This document shows, piece after piece, positions 35,419-43,466 of a stretch of DNA of 64,000 nucleotides. The stretch is from the NCBI GenBank assembly GCA_001298575.1, contig LJCV01000231.1, positions 1 to 64,000 of the forward strand, given 5' to 3'. The notes beneath the pieces were generated by a model. The model was given only the letters and a program-made list of their open reading frames with translations, ran no database searches and was not told the DNA's origin. This DNA comes from Actinobacteria bacterium OK074 (lineage in GTDB: Bacteria > Actinomycetota > Actinomycetes > Streptomycetales > Streptomycetaceae). Every line of letters starts with the position of its first letter. Position 1 is the first letter of the stretch. A program made the position numbers and the translations under genes.

Positions 35419-36741
35419 GTGCCCGTTGACCCGCTCTGGAACAGCGCGCGTGTACGCGAACTGGCCGTGCAGCGGCGCCCCGGCGCGCTGATCAGGCTGG
35501 GCCGGGAGCACCGGGCGTGGACGCTCGCCGTGCTCGGAGACCGGCTCGGCTGTTCGCCCGCCACCGTGTCCCGGCTGGAGCGGCGGACGCGGATCGTCGA
35601 TCTGACCCTGGTGCACCGGGCCGCGATCGAGGTCGGGGTGCCCCGACACGTTCTGGTGAGTTCTCTGGCGCCGCCCGCAACCGTGGCCGTTGTCACTAGA
35701 GTGACCGCCGATCCGCGTGATGCCGAGGAGGACCCCATGCGCCGCCGTACGCTGCTCGCCGCCACGGCCGTCGCCGGGCCCGTCGGCCTGCTGATGGGGC
35801 TGGACGACGCTCTGGCCGACGCCCCCGCCCCGTCGGGCGCCGGGCCGCTGGACGCCCGGCTGGCCACCGCCCGGGCGCTGTTCGACCGGGGCACGCACGG
35901 GCGGCTGCTCGCCGCGCTGCCCGGTCTCGTCGCGGACGCGCACGCCGCCGTCTCCTCCCGCCGCGCCCTCGACCAGGCCCGGCTCTCCGCCGTGTACAGC
36001 CTCGCCTCCGCCGTCCTCATCAAGCTCGGCTCCTACGACCGCGCCCGGCTCACCGCGGACCGGGCCCGTACCTGGGCCGAGGTGTCCGGCTCCCCGCTCG
36101 CCGCGGCCGCCGCCGCCAAGGAGTTGGCGATCGTGCTGCGCCACCAGGACCGGAACGCCGCCGCACAGCGGCTGATGACCTCGGCCGCCGCCGACGTCGA
36201 GGCGACCGGGCTGCGTACGGACGCCTCGGCCGCCGCGTACGCGCAGACGCTCTGCACGCTCGCCTACACCGCCGCCCGGGGCGGGCAGCGCGCCGAGGCC
36301 CTCGCGATGACCGAGGAGGCCCGCCGCGCCTGCCGCCGGCTGCCGCAGGCCACCCCGCCGGGCCGGCTGTTCACCATCAGCCCCGCCGCCGTCGACCTCT
36401 ACGCGGTCGGCGTGCACTGGGCGCTCGGGGACGCGGGCGCCGCCCTGGAGGCCGGGAAGAACCTGCGCGCGGAACAGTTCCCGACGGCCGAGCGCAAGGC
36501 GCGCATGGGCACCGACATGGCACGGGCCTGGTGGGCGTGGCAGCGGCCCGAACAGACCGCCCACGCACTCCTCGACGCCCACCGCGCCAGCCCCGGCGAG
36601 GTCCGCGACCGCCCCGCCATCCGCGCGATCGTCCACGAACTGGCCGAACGCCACCCGCGCACGAGCGGGGTGCGCGAGCTGTACGCGGCGGTGGGGCGCG
36701 TCGGCGTTACGGCGACGGGTGGACCGTCAGGGCCACGATGA
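35419..36741 (+). CDS. XRE-type HTH regulator with TPR-like C-terminal domain
   Basis: 440 residues from GTG 35419, with GGGGGAGG at 35407. The HTH is AVLGDRLGCSPATVSRLERR. A hydrophobic linker (RRRTLLAATAVAGPVGLLMG) follows. The C-terminal 300 residues are helical repeats (SAVYSLASAVLIKLGSYDRA, AAAYAQTLCTLAYTAARGGQ). It has the same architecture as the gene at 3989. Its 3' end overlaps the last of four convergent small genes by 35 bp. Confidence 0.85.
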   Translation: MPVDPLWNSARVRELAVQRRPGALIRLGREHRAWTLAVLGDRLGCSPATVSRLERRTRIVDLTLVHRAAIEVGVPRHVLVSSLAPPATVAVVTRVTADPRDAEEDPMRRRTLLAATAVAGPVGLLMGLDDALADAPAPSGAGPLDARLATARALFDRGTHGRLLAALPGLVADAHAAVSSRRALDQARLSAVYSLASAVLIKLGSYDRARLTADRARTWAEVSGSPLAAAAAAKELAIVLRHQDRNAAAQRLMTSAAADVEATGLRTDASAAAYAQTLCTLAYTAARGGQRAEALAMTEEARRACRRLPQATPPGRLFTISPAAVDLYAVGVHWALGDAGAALEAGKNLRAEQFPTAERKARMGTDMARAWWAWQRPEQTAHALLDAHRASPGEVRDRPAIRAIVHELAERHPRTSGVRELYAAVGRVGVTATGGPSGPR

Positions 36742-36832
36742 TCGTGGCCAGGAGGCCGGCGACGCTGAGGAGGGTCAGGACGCCGCTCCAGAAGGCGTCG
36801 CCGTCGGGGGCGGTACGACGGCGGCGCCTCAT
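36707..36832 (-). CDS. 41-residue membrane microprotein, last of a four-gene chain
   Basis: Starts MRRRRRTAPDGDAFWSGVL and has one transmembrane helix (TLLSVAGLLATIIVALTV). Its ATG overlaps the stop of the gene before it (ATGA, 36829-36832), the third such overlap in a row. It ends inside the 3' part of the convergent regulator gene. The Arg-rich start gives a clear inside-positive topology. Function unknown. Confidence 0.6.
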   Translation of the reverse strand: MRRRRRTAPDGDAFWSGVLTLLSVAGLLATIIVALTVHPSP

Positions 36833-37005
36833 GGGGTGGGGGCGGTCGTGCGGGTCCGGACGCGGGTGACTCTGGCGGGGGTCAATTCCCTTGGCAGGCC
36901 GGGGAGTTGGGTGAGGGTTCCGGTGATGGCCCCGGTCGCGTCCGTACGGCCGGTGGCGGTGGCGGTGGGCAGGGGTGCGTTCCTGAATCGCCTGGGTCGC
37001 TTCAC
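36829..37005 (-). CDS. 58-residue basic protein, third of the chain
   Basis: GTG start with GAGGAG upstream, overlapping the preceding stop by 4 nt (37002-37005). The product starts MKRPRRFRNAPLPTATATG and is rich in Arg, Thr and Pro with little hydrophobic character, so probably unstructured. Not recognised. The coupled start and ribosome site support translation. Confidence 0.55.
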   Translation of the reverse strand: MKRPRRFRNAPLPTATATGRTDATGAITGTLTQLPGLPRELTPARVTRVRTRTTAPTP

Positions 37006-37202
37006 GTGTTCCGCTCCTCGTGCTCTTCGTGCTGCTCGTTCTGGTGCCGCCTGAGCAGCACGTTCATGTCCGTCTCGGCGCTGCGGTCGTGCTTGGCGCG
37101 TGCGGTTGTCCGCCGCTCGTCCAGTTCGGCGCACCGGGCGCAGTCCGCGACCGGGTTGGGCGGGCGGTTCTTCCCCACGTACAGCTCGTCGGGCGTGGTC
37201 AT
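37002..37202 (-). CDS. 66-residue protein with CARC motif, second of the chain
   Basis: Starts MTTPDELYVGKNRPPNPVAD. The ADCARCAELDERR block has a CxxC pair that could bind metal or form a disulfide, followed by a charged helix (ETDMNVLLRRHQNEQHEEH). It is linked to its neighbours by ATGA and GTGA overlaps. Small CxxC proteins of this kind accompany XRE regulators in streptomycetes. Role unknown. Confidence 0.7.
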   Translation of the reverse strand: MTTPDELYVGKNRPPNPVADCARCAELDERRTTARAKHDRSAETDMNVLLRRHQNEQHEEHEERNT

Positions 37203-37426
37203 GCCGGACGCGCCGTGGCCCGCGCGTTCACCGCCTTCACCTCGGCACTCAGCCGCTCCTCGCGGGTCGGGGTGCGCAGTGTCGTGGGGTCGGCACCCCA
37301 TTCCCGGCCGCCGCCGACCGGGCGCAGCATCGCGTGCGGGCCGGCACGGTCCTGGTATTCGCCTACCTTGCGCGTCGCGGGGTCGTACAACAGCTCTCCG
37401 CGTTCGAATTCCCATTCCGACTTCAT
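37199..37426 (-). CDS. 75-residue KVG/LRPVGGG protein, first of the chain
   Basis: Starts MKSEWEFERGELLYDPATRK, with AAGGAG 8 nt before the ATG. The body VGEYQDRAGPHAMLRPVGGG then REWGAD is related to residues 1-75 of the fusion protein at 5609. It begins a four-gene chain of overlapping small genes that diverges from the XRE regulator at 37594, across a 167-bp A/T-richer spacer that should hold both promoters. Confidence 0.75.
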   Translation of the reverse strand: MKSEWEFERGELLYDPATRKVGEYQDRAGPHAMLRPVGGGREWGADPTTLRTPTREERLSAEVKAVNARATARPA

Positions 37427-37593
37427 ATGGTTCACTCCTTTCCTCCAACATCTATACGAAATGTGGTTATTGGACTACTCTGCGTACTCCGGCTGATACG
37501 AGGATGACCCGTCTGCGGGGTGTTAACACTGTGGAACGGGCTGGGCCCGGGGAGCCGGATGGGCTAGTTCAACAAAACCTACGGAGGGGCGAG

Positions 37594-38436
37594 ATGCCAT
37601 CTCGGCGGGCGGTCACGGGGCTGAGCCAGGAGCCGCGGCAGCGGTACGCGGAGGAGGTGCGGTTACTGCGCGCCGAACGCGGGGTCAGCCTGCGGCAGTT
37701 GGGGACGGAACTGGGGTGGGACCCGTCCACCCTGGGGAAGGTGGAGAACGGACAGAGCGTGGGTAGCCCCGAGCTGGCCCAGGCGCTCGACACGTACTAC
37801 GGGACGGGGAAGATGCTGCTCGCGCTGTGGGAGTTGGCGATTGCCGACACGCAGCAGTACAAGGAGCGGTACCGCGATTACATGTCCTTGGAGTCGGGGT
37901 CCGTCAGCATGTGGCACTACGGAGTGGGTACTGTGCACGGGCTGCTCCAAACCCCGGCCTACGCGCGCGAGTTGCTCGCGGCCGGTGGCCTGGAGGGTGA
38001 GGAGCTGGACCAGCAGGTCGAGTTGCGCACCCAGCGTGCGGAGCTGCTGAACGGGGAGGACGTGCCCACGTTCCGCACGATCCTCTCCGAGACGGTGCTA
38101 CGCACCCCGCTGAAAAACCCTGCGGAATGGCGGGAGCAGCTGGAACACTTGCTGACGATGTCGGAGCGCCTCAAAGTCATCATCCAAGTGCTGCCACAGT
38201 CCGTCGGACTGCATGCGCTGACGAACACGGACACCATGTTCCTGCGGGCTGCCGACGGCAGTACCGTGGCCTGGGTGGAGACCGGCTACTCGGGCGAACT
38301 GGTCCAGGAGGCTCCGGCAGTTGAGCGGCTCCAACTCCGATACGATCGGGTACGCGATTTGGCCCTATCGCCGGACGAATCGCGTGAGTTCATCAGGCGG
38401 ATCTTGGAGGAAGTGCCGTGCGAGCCACCGAACTGA
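37594..38436 (+). CDS. XRE-family regulator with DUF5753-like C-terminal domain
   Basis: 280 residues; ATG with GGAGGGG. The HTH is SLRQLGTELGWDPSTLGKVE. The C-terminal part (VGTVHGLLQTPAYARELL, MSERLKVIIQVLPQSVGLHA, GSTVAWVETGYSGELVQ) is the DUF5753 domain of the WhiJ-like regulators of streptomycetes. These pair with DUF397 proteins, and here two DUF397 genes follow. The first overlaps its 3' end by 19 nt. Confidence 0.93.
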   Translation: MPSRRAVTGLSQEPRQRYAEEVRLLRAERGVSLRQLGTELGWDPSTLGKVENGQSVGSPELAQALDTYYGTGKMLLALWELAIADTQQYKERYRDYMSLESGSVSMWHYGVGTVHGLLQTPAYARELLAAGGLEGEELDQQVELRTQRAELLNGEDVPTFRTILSETVLRTPLKNPAEWREQLEHLLTMSERLKVIIQVLPQSVGLHALTNTDTMFLRAADGSTVAWVETGYSGELVQEAPAVERLQLRYDRVRDLALSPDESREFIRRILEEVPCEPPN

Positions 38437-38708
38437 GCGCTGCGACCTGGCGCAAGAGCAGCTACAGCAACCAGGACGGCGGCGAGTGCATCGAGGTCTC
38501 CGACGATTTCCTGAGTGCCGCCGCCTGGCGCAAGAGCACGTACAGCAACCAAGACGGCGGCGCCTGCCTGGAGTTCGCCGACAACCTCTCCTCCGTCGTC
38601 CCTGTCCGTGACAGCAAGGACCCCTCACGTGGTGCGCTCGTGTTCGAGGCCGTCGCGTGGGCGTCGTTCGTGGGGGCGGTCAAGGGCGACGGCGGGCTCG
38701 TCGTCTGA
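38418..38708 (+). CDS. DUF397 protein with duplicated N-terminal module
   Basis: 96 residues; GTG start inside the regulator gene. A normal DUF397 protein has one WRKSSYSN-GG-C-E segment followed by VPVRDSKDP. Here the segment occurs twice with a 26-residue period (WRKSSYSNQDGGECIE, WRKSTYSNQDGGACLE) before a single RDSKDPSRGALVF tail. These proteins act with their XRE partner, probably as antagonist or co-regulator. The next gene is a close paralog. Confidence 0.9.
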   Translation: MRATELSAATWRKSSYSNQDGGECIEVSDDFLSAAAWRKSTYSNQDGGACLEFADNLSSVVPVRDSKDPSRGALVFEAVAWASFVGAVKGDGGLVV

Positions 38709-38756
38709 CCCTGCTGAGTCGTGGACATTCACCTTGCGGATGTCGGAGGAAGCGTC

Positions 38757-39125
38757 GTGCGAGCCACCGGCCTGAGTAACGTCTCCTGGCTGAAGAGCAG
38801 CTACAGCAACTCGGAAGGCGGCGCCTGCATCGAGATCTCCTACGACCTCCTGAGTGCCGCCCGGTGGCGTAAGAGCAGCCACAGCAACTCCGACGGCGGC
38901 GCGTGCCTCGAAGTCTCCGACGACTTCCTGAGCGCCGCCGCCTGGCGCAAGAGCAGCTACAGCAACTCCGACGGCGGCCAATGCCTGGAGTTCGCCCACA
39001 ACCTCCCCTCCGTCGTCCCCGTCCGTGACAGCAAGGACCCCTCGCGCGGTGCCCTCGTGTTCGAGGCCATCGCGTGGGCGTCGTTCGTGGGCGCGGTCAA
39101 GGGCGACGGAGGGGCACTGGCCTAG
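38757..39125 (+). CDS. DUF397 protein with triplicated N-terminal module
   Basis: 122 residues; GTG with GGAGGAAG upstream. Three 26-residue modules (WLKSSYSNSEGGACIE, WRKSSHSNSDGGACLE, WRKSSYSNSDGGQCLE) precede one RDSKDPSRGALVF tail, which is almost identical to that of the gene before it. The pair arose by recent gene duplication, and the modules by 78-bp unit duplication. Same presumed role with the XRE regulator. Confidence 0.9.
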   Translation: MRATGLSNVSWLKSSYSNSEGGACIEISYDLLSAARWRKSSHSNSDGGACLEVSDDFLSAAAWRKSSYSNSDGGQCLEFAHNLPSVVPVRDSKDPSRGALVFEAIAWASFVGAVKGDGGALA

Positions 39126-39142
39126 CCGAGGCCGTCGGCGCG

Positions 39143-40099
39143 TCAGTCCTGGCGGACGTCGTTCCGCCCCGGACCCCCGTACAACCGGTCCACGTCCGCC
39201 CCGCCGCGCAGGATGTCGTCGCCGCTGTTGCCCCAGAGGGTGTCCGCGCTGACGTTGCCGTAGAGGGTGTCCGCGCCCGTGCCGCCGTAGAGCGTGTCGG
39301 CGCCGCTGCCGCCGTAGAGGTGGTCGTCGCCGGCGTAGCCGAGGAGCGTGTCGTTGCCGCCGATGCCGTTGAGGGTGTCGTCGCCGGGGCCGCCCGAGAG
39401 GGTGTCGGCCGCGCCGATGCCGGTGATGGTGTCGTTGCCGCTGTTGCCGAAGGCGAGGTGGGCGTTGACCTGCGTGTCGTCGCCGGTGCCGCCGTACTGG
39501 GTGTGGCCGCCGAAGAGGTAGTCGTCGCCCGCGTCGCCGTAGAGGGTGTCCGTGCTGTCGGCCGCCCAGCCCTCGTGGATGCTGTCGTCGCCCGCGCCGC
39601 CGTGCAGAGAGTCGCTGCCGCTGTTGCCGTAGATCAGGTCGTTGCCCGCGCCGCCCTGGATCGTGTCGTTGCCCTTGCCGCCCCAGAGGTACGCGTCGAA
39701 GGTGCCGTCGAGGGTGATGGTGTCGTCGCCGTCGCCCAACTCCGAGGAGAACTCGGGGTGTTCGTCGCCCGCGGTGGTCTCGGGGAGTGTGCAGACGACC
39801 GTGTTCTCGTTGCCGCCCTGGGCGCAGCCCGTGCCGGGGGTGATCGGGAACGCGTCGGTGATCGTGTACTGCCAGGGGGCGCCCGCGACACCGTTCGCCT
39901 CGGTGACCTCGACCTTGTTGTCCTGGCCCGACTCGGGCGTGTAGTAGAGGACGTTTCCCTCGCCTACGTACGCCGTCGGTTGCGTGTCGGCCGTCGCAGC
40001 CTGGGCCGTGAGCAGCATTCCGGCGCCCACGGCGAGGGTCAGTGCGGTCGCGGTGAGCTTTCTGGAACGGGAAACGGGGCTGGATATGGGGCTGGAAAT
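39143..40099 (-). CDS. secreted RTX-type calcium-binding repeat protein
   Basis: About 318 residues. The signal peptide RSRKLTATALTLAVGAGMLL ends near AATA. From about residue 110, nonapeptide repeats GGxGxDxLx run to the end (GGKGNDTIQ, GGAGNDLIY, GGAGDDSIH and more), typical of Ca-binding beta-roll proteins. A perfect AAGGAG stands 6 nt before an ATT codon at 40099, with no ATG/GTG/TTG nearby. The only standard start, GTG 40222, lacks a ribosome site and adds 41 residues unlike a signal sequence. I infer an ATT start, but 40222 is the formal alternative. Confidence 0.85.
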   Translation of the reverse strand: MSSPISSPVSRSRKLTATALTLAVGAGMLLTAQAATADTQPTAYVGEGNVLYYTPESGQDNKVEVTEANGVAGAPWQYTITDAFPITPGTGCAQGGNENTVVCTLPETTAGDEHPEFSSELGDGDDTITLDGTFDAYLWGGKGNDTIQGGAGNDLIYGNSGSDSLHGGAGDDSIHEGWAADSTDTLYGDAGDDYLFGGHTQYGGTGDDTQVNAHLAFGNSGNDTITGIGAADTLSGGPGDDTLNGIGGNDTLLGYAGDDHLYGGSGADTLYGGTGADTLYGNVSADTLWGNSGDDILRGGADVDRLYGGPGRNDVRQD

Positions 40100-40256
40100 G
40101 GGGTGCTCCTTGGGTGGCGAGGCGGGCAGTCGCCCTCTTCGACCCGAGGAATCGAACAAAGGTTGTACCGAGCGCGGCCCCCGCCGATGAGTTTGACTGG
40201 GCCGGGGAGTCTCACCCTTCACGATTCGGGATCAGCCGCGATCAGGAGGAGGAACC

Positions 40257-40901
40257 GTGGAGCAGCTGCTCAGAGTCATGAATTTCACCGTCTCGCTGGA
40301 CGGGTTCGGGGCCGGGGAGAACCAGACCCTCGAAAGACCGTTCGGTGACGCCGACCCCGGGGCGCTGTTCTCCTGGGCCGGTGCCACGGCGAGCTGGCCC
40401 ATGCGCACCGACCCCGGCGGCAGCCGCGGCCTCGACGACTACTTCACCCGCGACTTCGCCCGCAACATCGGCGCCGAGATCATGGGGCGCAACAAGTTCG
40501 GGCCCCAGCGCGGGCCCTGGCAGGATCACGACTGGGTGGGGTGGTGGGGGGATCAACCCCCGTTCCACACACCGGTGTTCGTCATGACCCATCACACGCG
40601 GCCGGCGGTCACGCTCTCCGACACCACGTTCCACTTCGTCGACGACGACCCCGCCGCCGTCCTCGCCCGGGCGCGGGAAGCGGCGCTGGGCAAGGACGTC
40701 CGGCTCGGCGGCGGGGCCACCACCATCCGGGAGTTCCTCGACGCCGACCTCGTCGACACCCTGCACGTGGTCGTCTCGCCGACGCCGCTCGGGGCCGGGG
40801 TACGGCTCTGGGAGTCGCCCGAGGAACTGCTCGACCGGTTCCACCTCGACGTCGTGCCCAGCCCGAGCGGCGTCACGCACCACCTCTTCTGGCGGAAGTG
40901 A
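40257..40901 (+). CDS. dihydrofolate reductase-like family (RibD C-terminal type)
   Basis: 214 residues; GTG start after AGGAGGAGGAA. It begins VMNFTVSLDGFGAGENQTLE, continues with AEIMGRNKFGP and FVMTHHTRP, and ends with KDVRLGGGATTIREFLDADL and DTLHVVVSPTPLG. This is the fold of RibD C-terminal/DHFR-like NADPH reductases, common stand-alone genes in actinobacteria. The substrate is unknown and not likely to be dihydrofolate. Confidence 0.88.
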   Translation: MEQLLRVMNFTVSLDGFGAGENQTLERPFGDADPGALFSWAGATASWPMRTDPGGSRGLDDYFTRDFARNIGAEIMGRNKFGPQRGPWQDHDWVGWWGDQPPFHTPVFVMTHHTRPAVTLSDTTFHFVDDDPAAVLARAREAALGKDVRLGGGATTIREFLDADLVDTLHVVVSPTPLGAGVRLWESPEELLDRFHLDVVPSPSGVTHHLFWRK

Positions 40902-40941
40902 CCCCGGCCGCTACCAGCGGAGCGGAAGTGAACCCGGCCGC

Positions 40942-41841
40942 TTACAGCGTGTCGTCCTCGCCCGCCTCCAGCAGGTTCGCCGCCGCGCCCACGATCCTCG
41001 GGTCGGGGCTGCCGACGACCTCCTCGTCCTTGTCCGCGTAGTCGAAACGCGCCAGCACGCTGCGCATCGCCTCCACCCGGGCGCGCTTCTTGTCGTTGCT
41101 CTTCACCACCGTCCACGGGGAGTGGTCGGTGTCCGTCTCGCGGAACATGGCGACCTTCGCGGCCGTGTAGTCGTCCCAGCGGTCCAGCGACGCCAGGTCC
41201 ATGGGGCTCAGCTTCCACTGCCGTACGGGGTCGACCTGGCGGATCGTGAAGCGCGTGCGCTGCTCGCTCTGCGAGACCGAGAACCAGAACTTGATCAGGT
41301 CGACGCCGTCGTCCGCGAGCATCCGCTCGAACAGCGGGGCCTGGCGCATGAAACGGCGGTACTCGTCGTCCGAGCAGAAGCCCATCACGCGCTCGACGCC
41401 GGCCCTGTTGTACCAGGAGCGGTCGAACAGGACGATCTCGCCCGCCGTCGGCAGGTGCTGCACGTAACGCTGGAAGTACCACTGGCCGCTCTCGCGCTCG
41501 GTCGGCTTCTCCAGGGCTACGACGCGGGCGCCGCGCGGGTTGAGGTGCTCGGTGAAGCGCTTGATCGTGCCGCCCTTGCCGGCGGCGTCGCGGCCCTCGA
41601 AGACGATGACCAGGCGGCGGCCGGTGGTCTTGATCCAGCTCTGGAGCTTGAGTAGCTCGATCTGCTGGAGGCGTTTGTGGAGGTCGTATTCGGCGCGCTG
41701 CATGCGCTCGTCGTAGGGGTAGTTCTCCCGCCAGGTGTCGACGGGGGTGCCGTCCGGGCGGAGCAGTACCGGGTCGTCGTGGTCGGTGTAGTCGACTCGC
41801 ATGTCCGGGGCGTCCGAGAGCACAGGCAGCAGTTCGTCCAT
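40942..41841 (-). CDS. ppk2: polyphosphate kinase 2 family
   Basis: 299 residues from MDELLPVLSDAP (an earlier in-frame start at 41889 is less likely). Walker A FEGRDAAGKGGTIKR, lid EKPTERESGQWYFQRYV, and Walker B IVLFDRSWYNRAGVERVMGF are diagnostic. It transfers phosphate between polyphosphate and nucleotides, usually making GTP or ATP. Monocistronic. Confidence 0.95.
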   Translation of the reverse strand: MDELLPVLSDAPDMRVDYTDHDDPVLLRPDGTPVDTWRENYPYDERMQRAEYDLHKRLQQIELLKLQSWIKTTGRRLVIVFEGRDAAGKGGTIKRFTEHLNPRGARVVALEKPTERESGQWYFQRYVQHLPTAGEIVLFDRSWYNRAGVERVMGFCSDDEYRRFMRQAPLFERMLADDGVDLIKFWFSVSQSEQRTRFTIRQVDPVRQWKLSPMDLASLDRWDDYTAAKVAMFRETDTDHSPWTVVKSNDKKRARVEAMRSVLARFDYADKDEEVVGSPDPRIVGAAANLLEAGEDDTL

Positions 41842-41974
41842 GTCCCGATGGAAACAAGCGCATTCGGACAGCGGGCGAACACCAGGCAAAGCCCCGGTAT
41901 GCGACCGGATTCACCGCTTCCGCAACCCGCACATCGGTCGCTCTCAGGAACCTGCGGCAGAATCCCGTCGCCCC

Positions 41975-42030
41975 ACCGAGAACAACACCTGGAACGCCGA
42001 GAACACCGAGAACTCCGAGAACAACACCGA
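41975..42030 (+). repeat. short ccgagaac-based tandem repeats
   Basis: Five imperfect copies of an 8-10 nt unit (ccgagaacaacacc, gccgagaacacc, gagaactccgag, gagaacaacacc) directly before the ribosome site of the beta-helix protein. Confidence 0.55.
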
Positions 42031-42042
42031 AGGGTGACCCCC

Positions 42043-43329
42043 ATGAACCCTCTGAACCCTCGCAACCGCAGCGATTTACTGCGGCCGGCCCTCCCCACCG
42101 CCGCCCTCGCGCTGGCCGTCACCGCCGTCGCCGTCGCCATCGCCGTCGTACCGACCGCCGCGCAGGCCGCCGCCCCTCGGGACGGGGCCTCGGGGACGTA
42201 CAACCAGAGCCGCGGCACCGTCTCCCTCACCAACATGACCTACGACACCGACACGGCCGACGGCATCGCCGTCCTGGTCAGCGGCGGCACGTTCAACCTG
42301 GACGGCTCCACGGTCACCAAGTCCGGTGACTCCTCCTCCCTCGACAACACCCGCATCTACGGCCAGAACGCCGCCGTCCTCGCCGAATACGGCGGCGCCA
42401 TCAACCTCTCCGGCTCCACCATCATCACCAACGGCCTTGGCGCCAGCGGGGTGTTCGCCACCAACGACGGTTCCGCCACGACCGTCACCGGCGGCAACGT
42501 GGCCACCTCCGGGGGCCGTTCGGGCGGGGCCGTCGCCAACACGGGGGCCACCCTGCGCGTCCGGGACACCCAACTCACCACCAGCGGCGCCCAGTCGGCC
42601 GCCGCCGCGGCCACCGTCAGCGACGCCCACCTCACCCTCACCGGCGGCACGGCCACCGCCACCGGCCCCGCCTCGCCCGCGCTCGCCTCCGAGGGCACGG
42701 TCACGGCGTCCGGTACGACACTCCGCTCGGCCGCCGACTACGCGGCCACCGTGAACGGCGCCAACACCCTCACCCTCGACCACGCGACGGCCACCGGCGG
42801 GGCGGGCGGGATACGGGCGTTCAACAGCTCCAACGGCAGCCTGCGCGGGCACGCCACGGTGACCGTGAAAGGCGGCTCGCTGGACGCCACGGGCGACGCC
42901 TTCCACGTCGACGGCACCACGGCCGCGGTGACCGTCCAGGACGGCGCGACGGTGACCGCGTCCGGCAACCTCCTCGACGTCGTCGGCGGCGGCACGGCCA
43001 CGTTCACGGCCGTCGGCGAGACGTTGAGCGGTGATGTGCGGGCGACCGGGAGCAGCAGCGCGACGGTCGCTCTCACCTCGGGAACTGCCTTGTCGGGGGC
43101 GGTGGTTGGGGCCTCGGTCAGCCTGGATGCCGACAGCACGTGGGAGGTCACCGGGGACTCGGCCCTCGCCGCGTTCAGCGATGCGGCGGGCATCTCGGGC
43201 GACACCATCACCAACGTCACGGGCAACGGGCACGTCGTCACGTACGACGCCACTCTGAGCGCCAACAGTGCGCTGGGCGGGCGGACCTACACCCTCGCGG
43301 GCGGCGGGACGTTGCAGCCGGCGAGCTGA
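42043..43329 (+). CDS. secreted beta-helix, autotransporter-passenger-like protein
   Basis: 428 residues; ATG with AGGGTGA upstream. The signal peptide is ALPTAALALAVTAVAVAIAV with cut site near AQAA. The mature protein is Gly/Thr/Ser/Ala-rich with beta-strand rungs (GGAINLSGSTIITNGLGASG, TVTGGNVATSGGRSGGAVAN), like the passenger domain of Gram-negative autotransporters and PE_PGRS-free adhesins. No sortase motif, barrel or anchor is seen, so it is probably released or bound non-covalently. Function unknown; adhesion or sheath component possible. Confidence 0.75.
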   Translation: MNPLNPRNRSDLLRPALPTAALALAVTAVAVAIAVVPTAAQAAAPRDGASGTYNQSRGTVSLTNMTYDTDTADGIAVLVSGGTFNLDGSTVTKSGDSSSLDNTRIYGQNAAVLAEYGGAINLSGSTIITNGLGASGVFATNDGSATTVTGGNVATSGGRSGGAVANTGATLRVRDTQLTTSGAQSAAAAATVSDAHLTLTGGTATATGPASPALASEGTVTASGTTLRSAADYAATVNGANTLTLDHATATGGAGGIRAFNSSNGSLRGHATVTVKGGSLDATGDAFHVDGTTAAVTVQDGATVTASGNLLDVVGGGTATFTAVGETLSGDVRATGSSSATVALTSGTALSGAVVGASVSLDADSTWEVTGDSALAAFSDAAGISGDTITNVTGNGHVVTYDATLSANSALGGRTYTLAGGGTLQPAS

Positions 43330-43466
43330 ACTACGGCCGGGTCCAACGGGGTTGCACGGCGCTTGACTCCGAATCGTGATCAAGTGGCGTGCAACCCTGT
43401 GGCGTTACCGAGGGTCTCCTGTGCGCGCGGTATCTGGGGCCGCGTTTCACGACGTGGGGAAACACC

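Noticed and set aside
39074..40348. A 424-codon open frame antisense to the RTX-type gene
   Set aside because: Its Val/Ala/Gly repeats arise from the complement of the nonapeptide repeats. The minus strand has a signal peptide and Ca-binding motifs.
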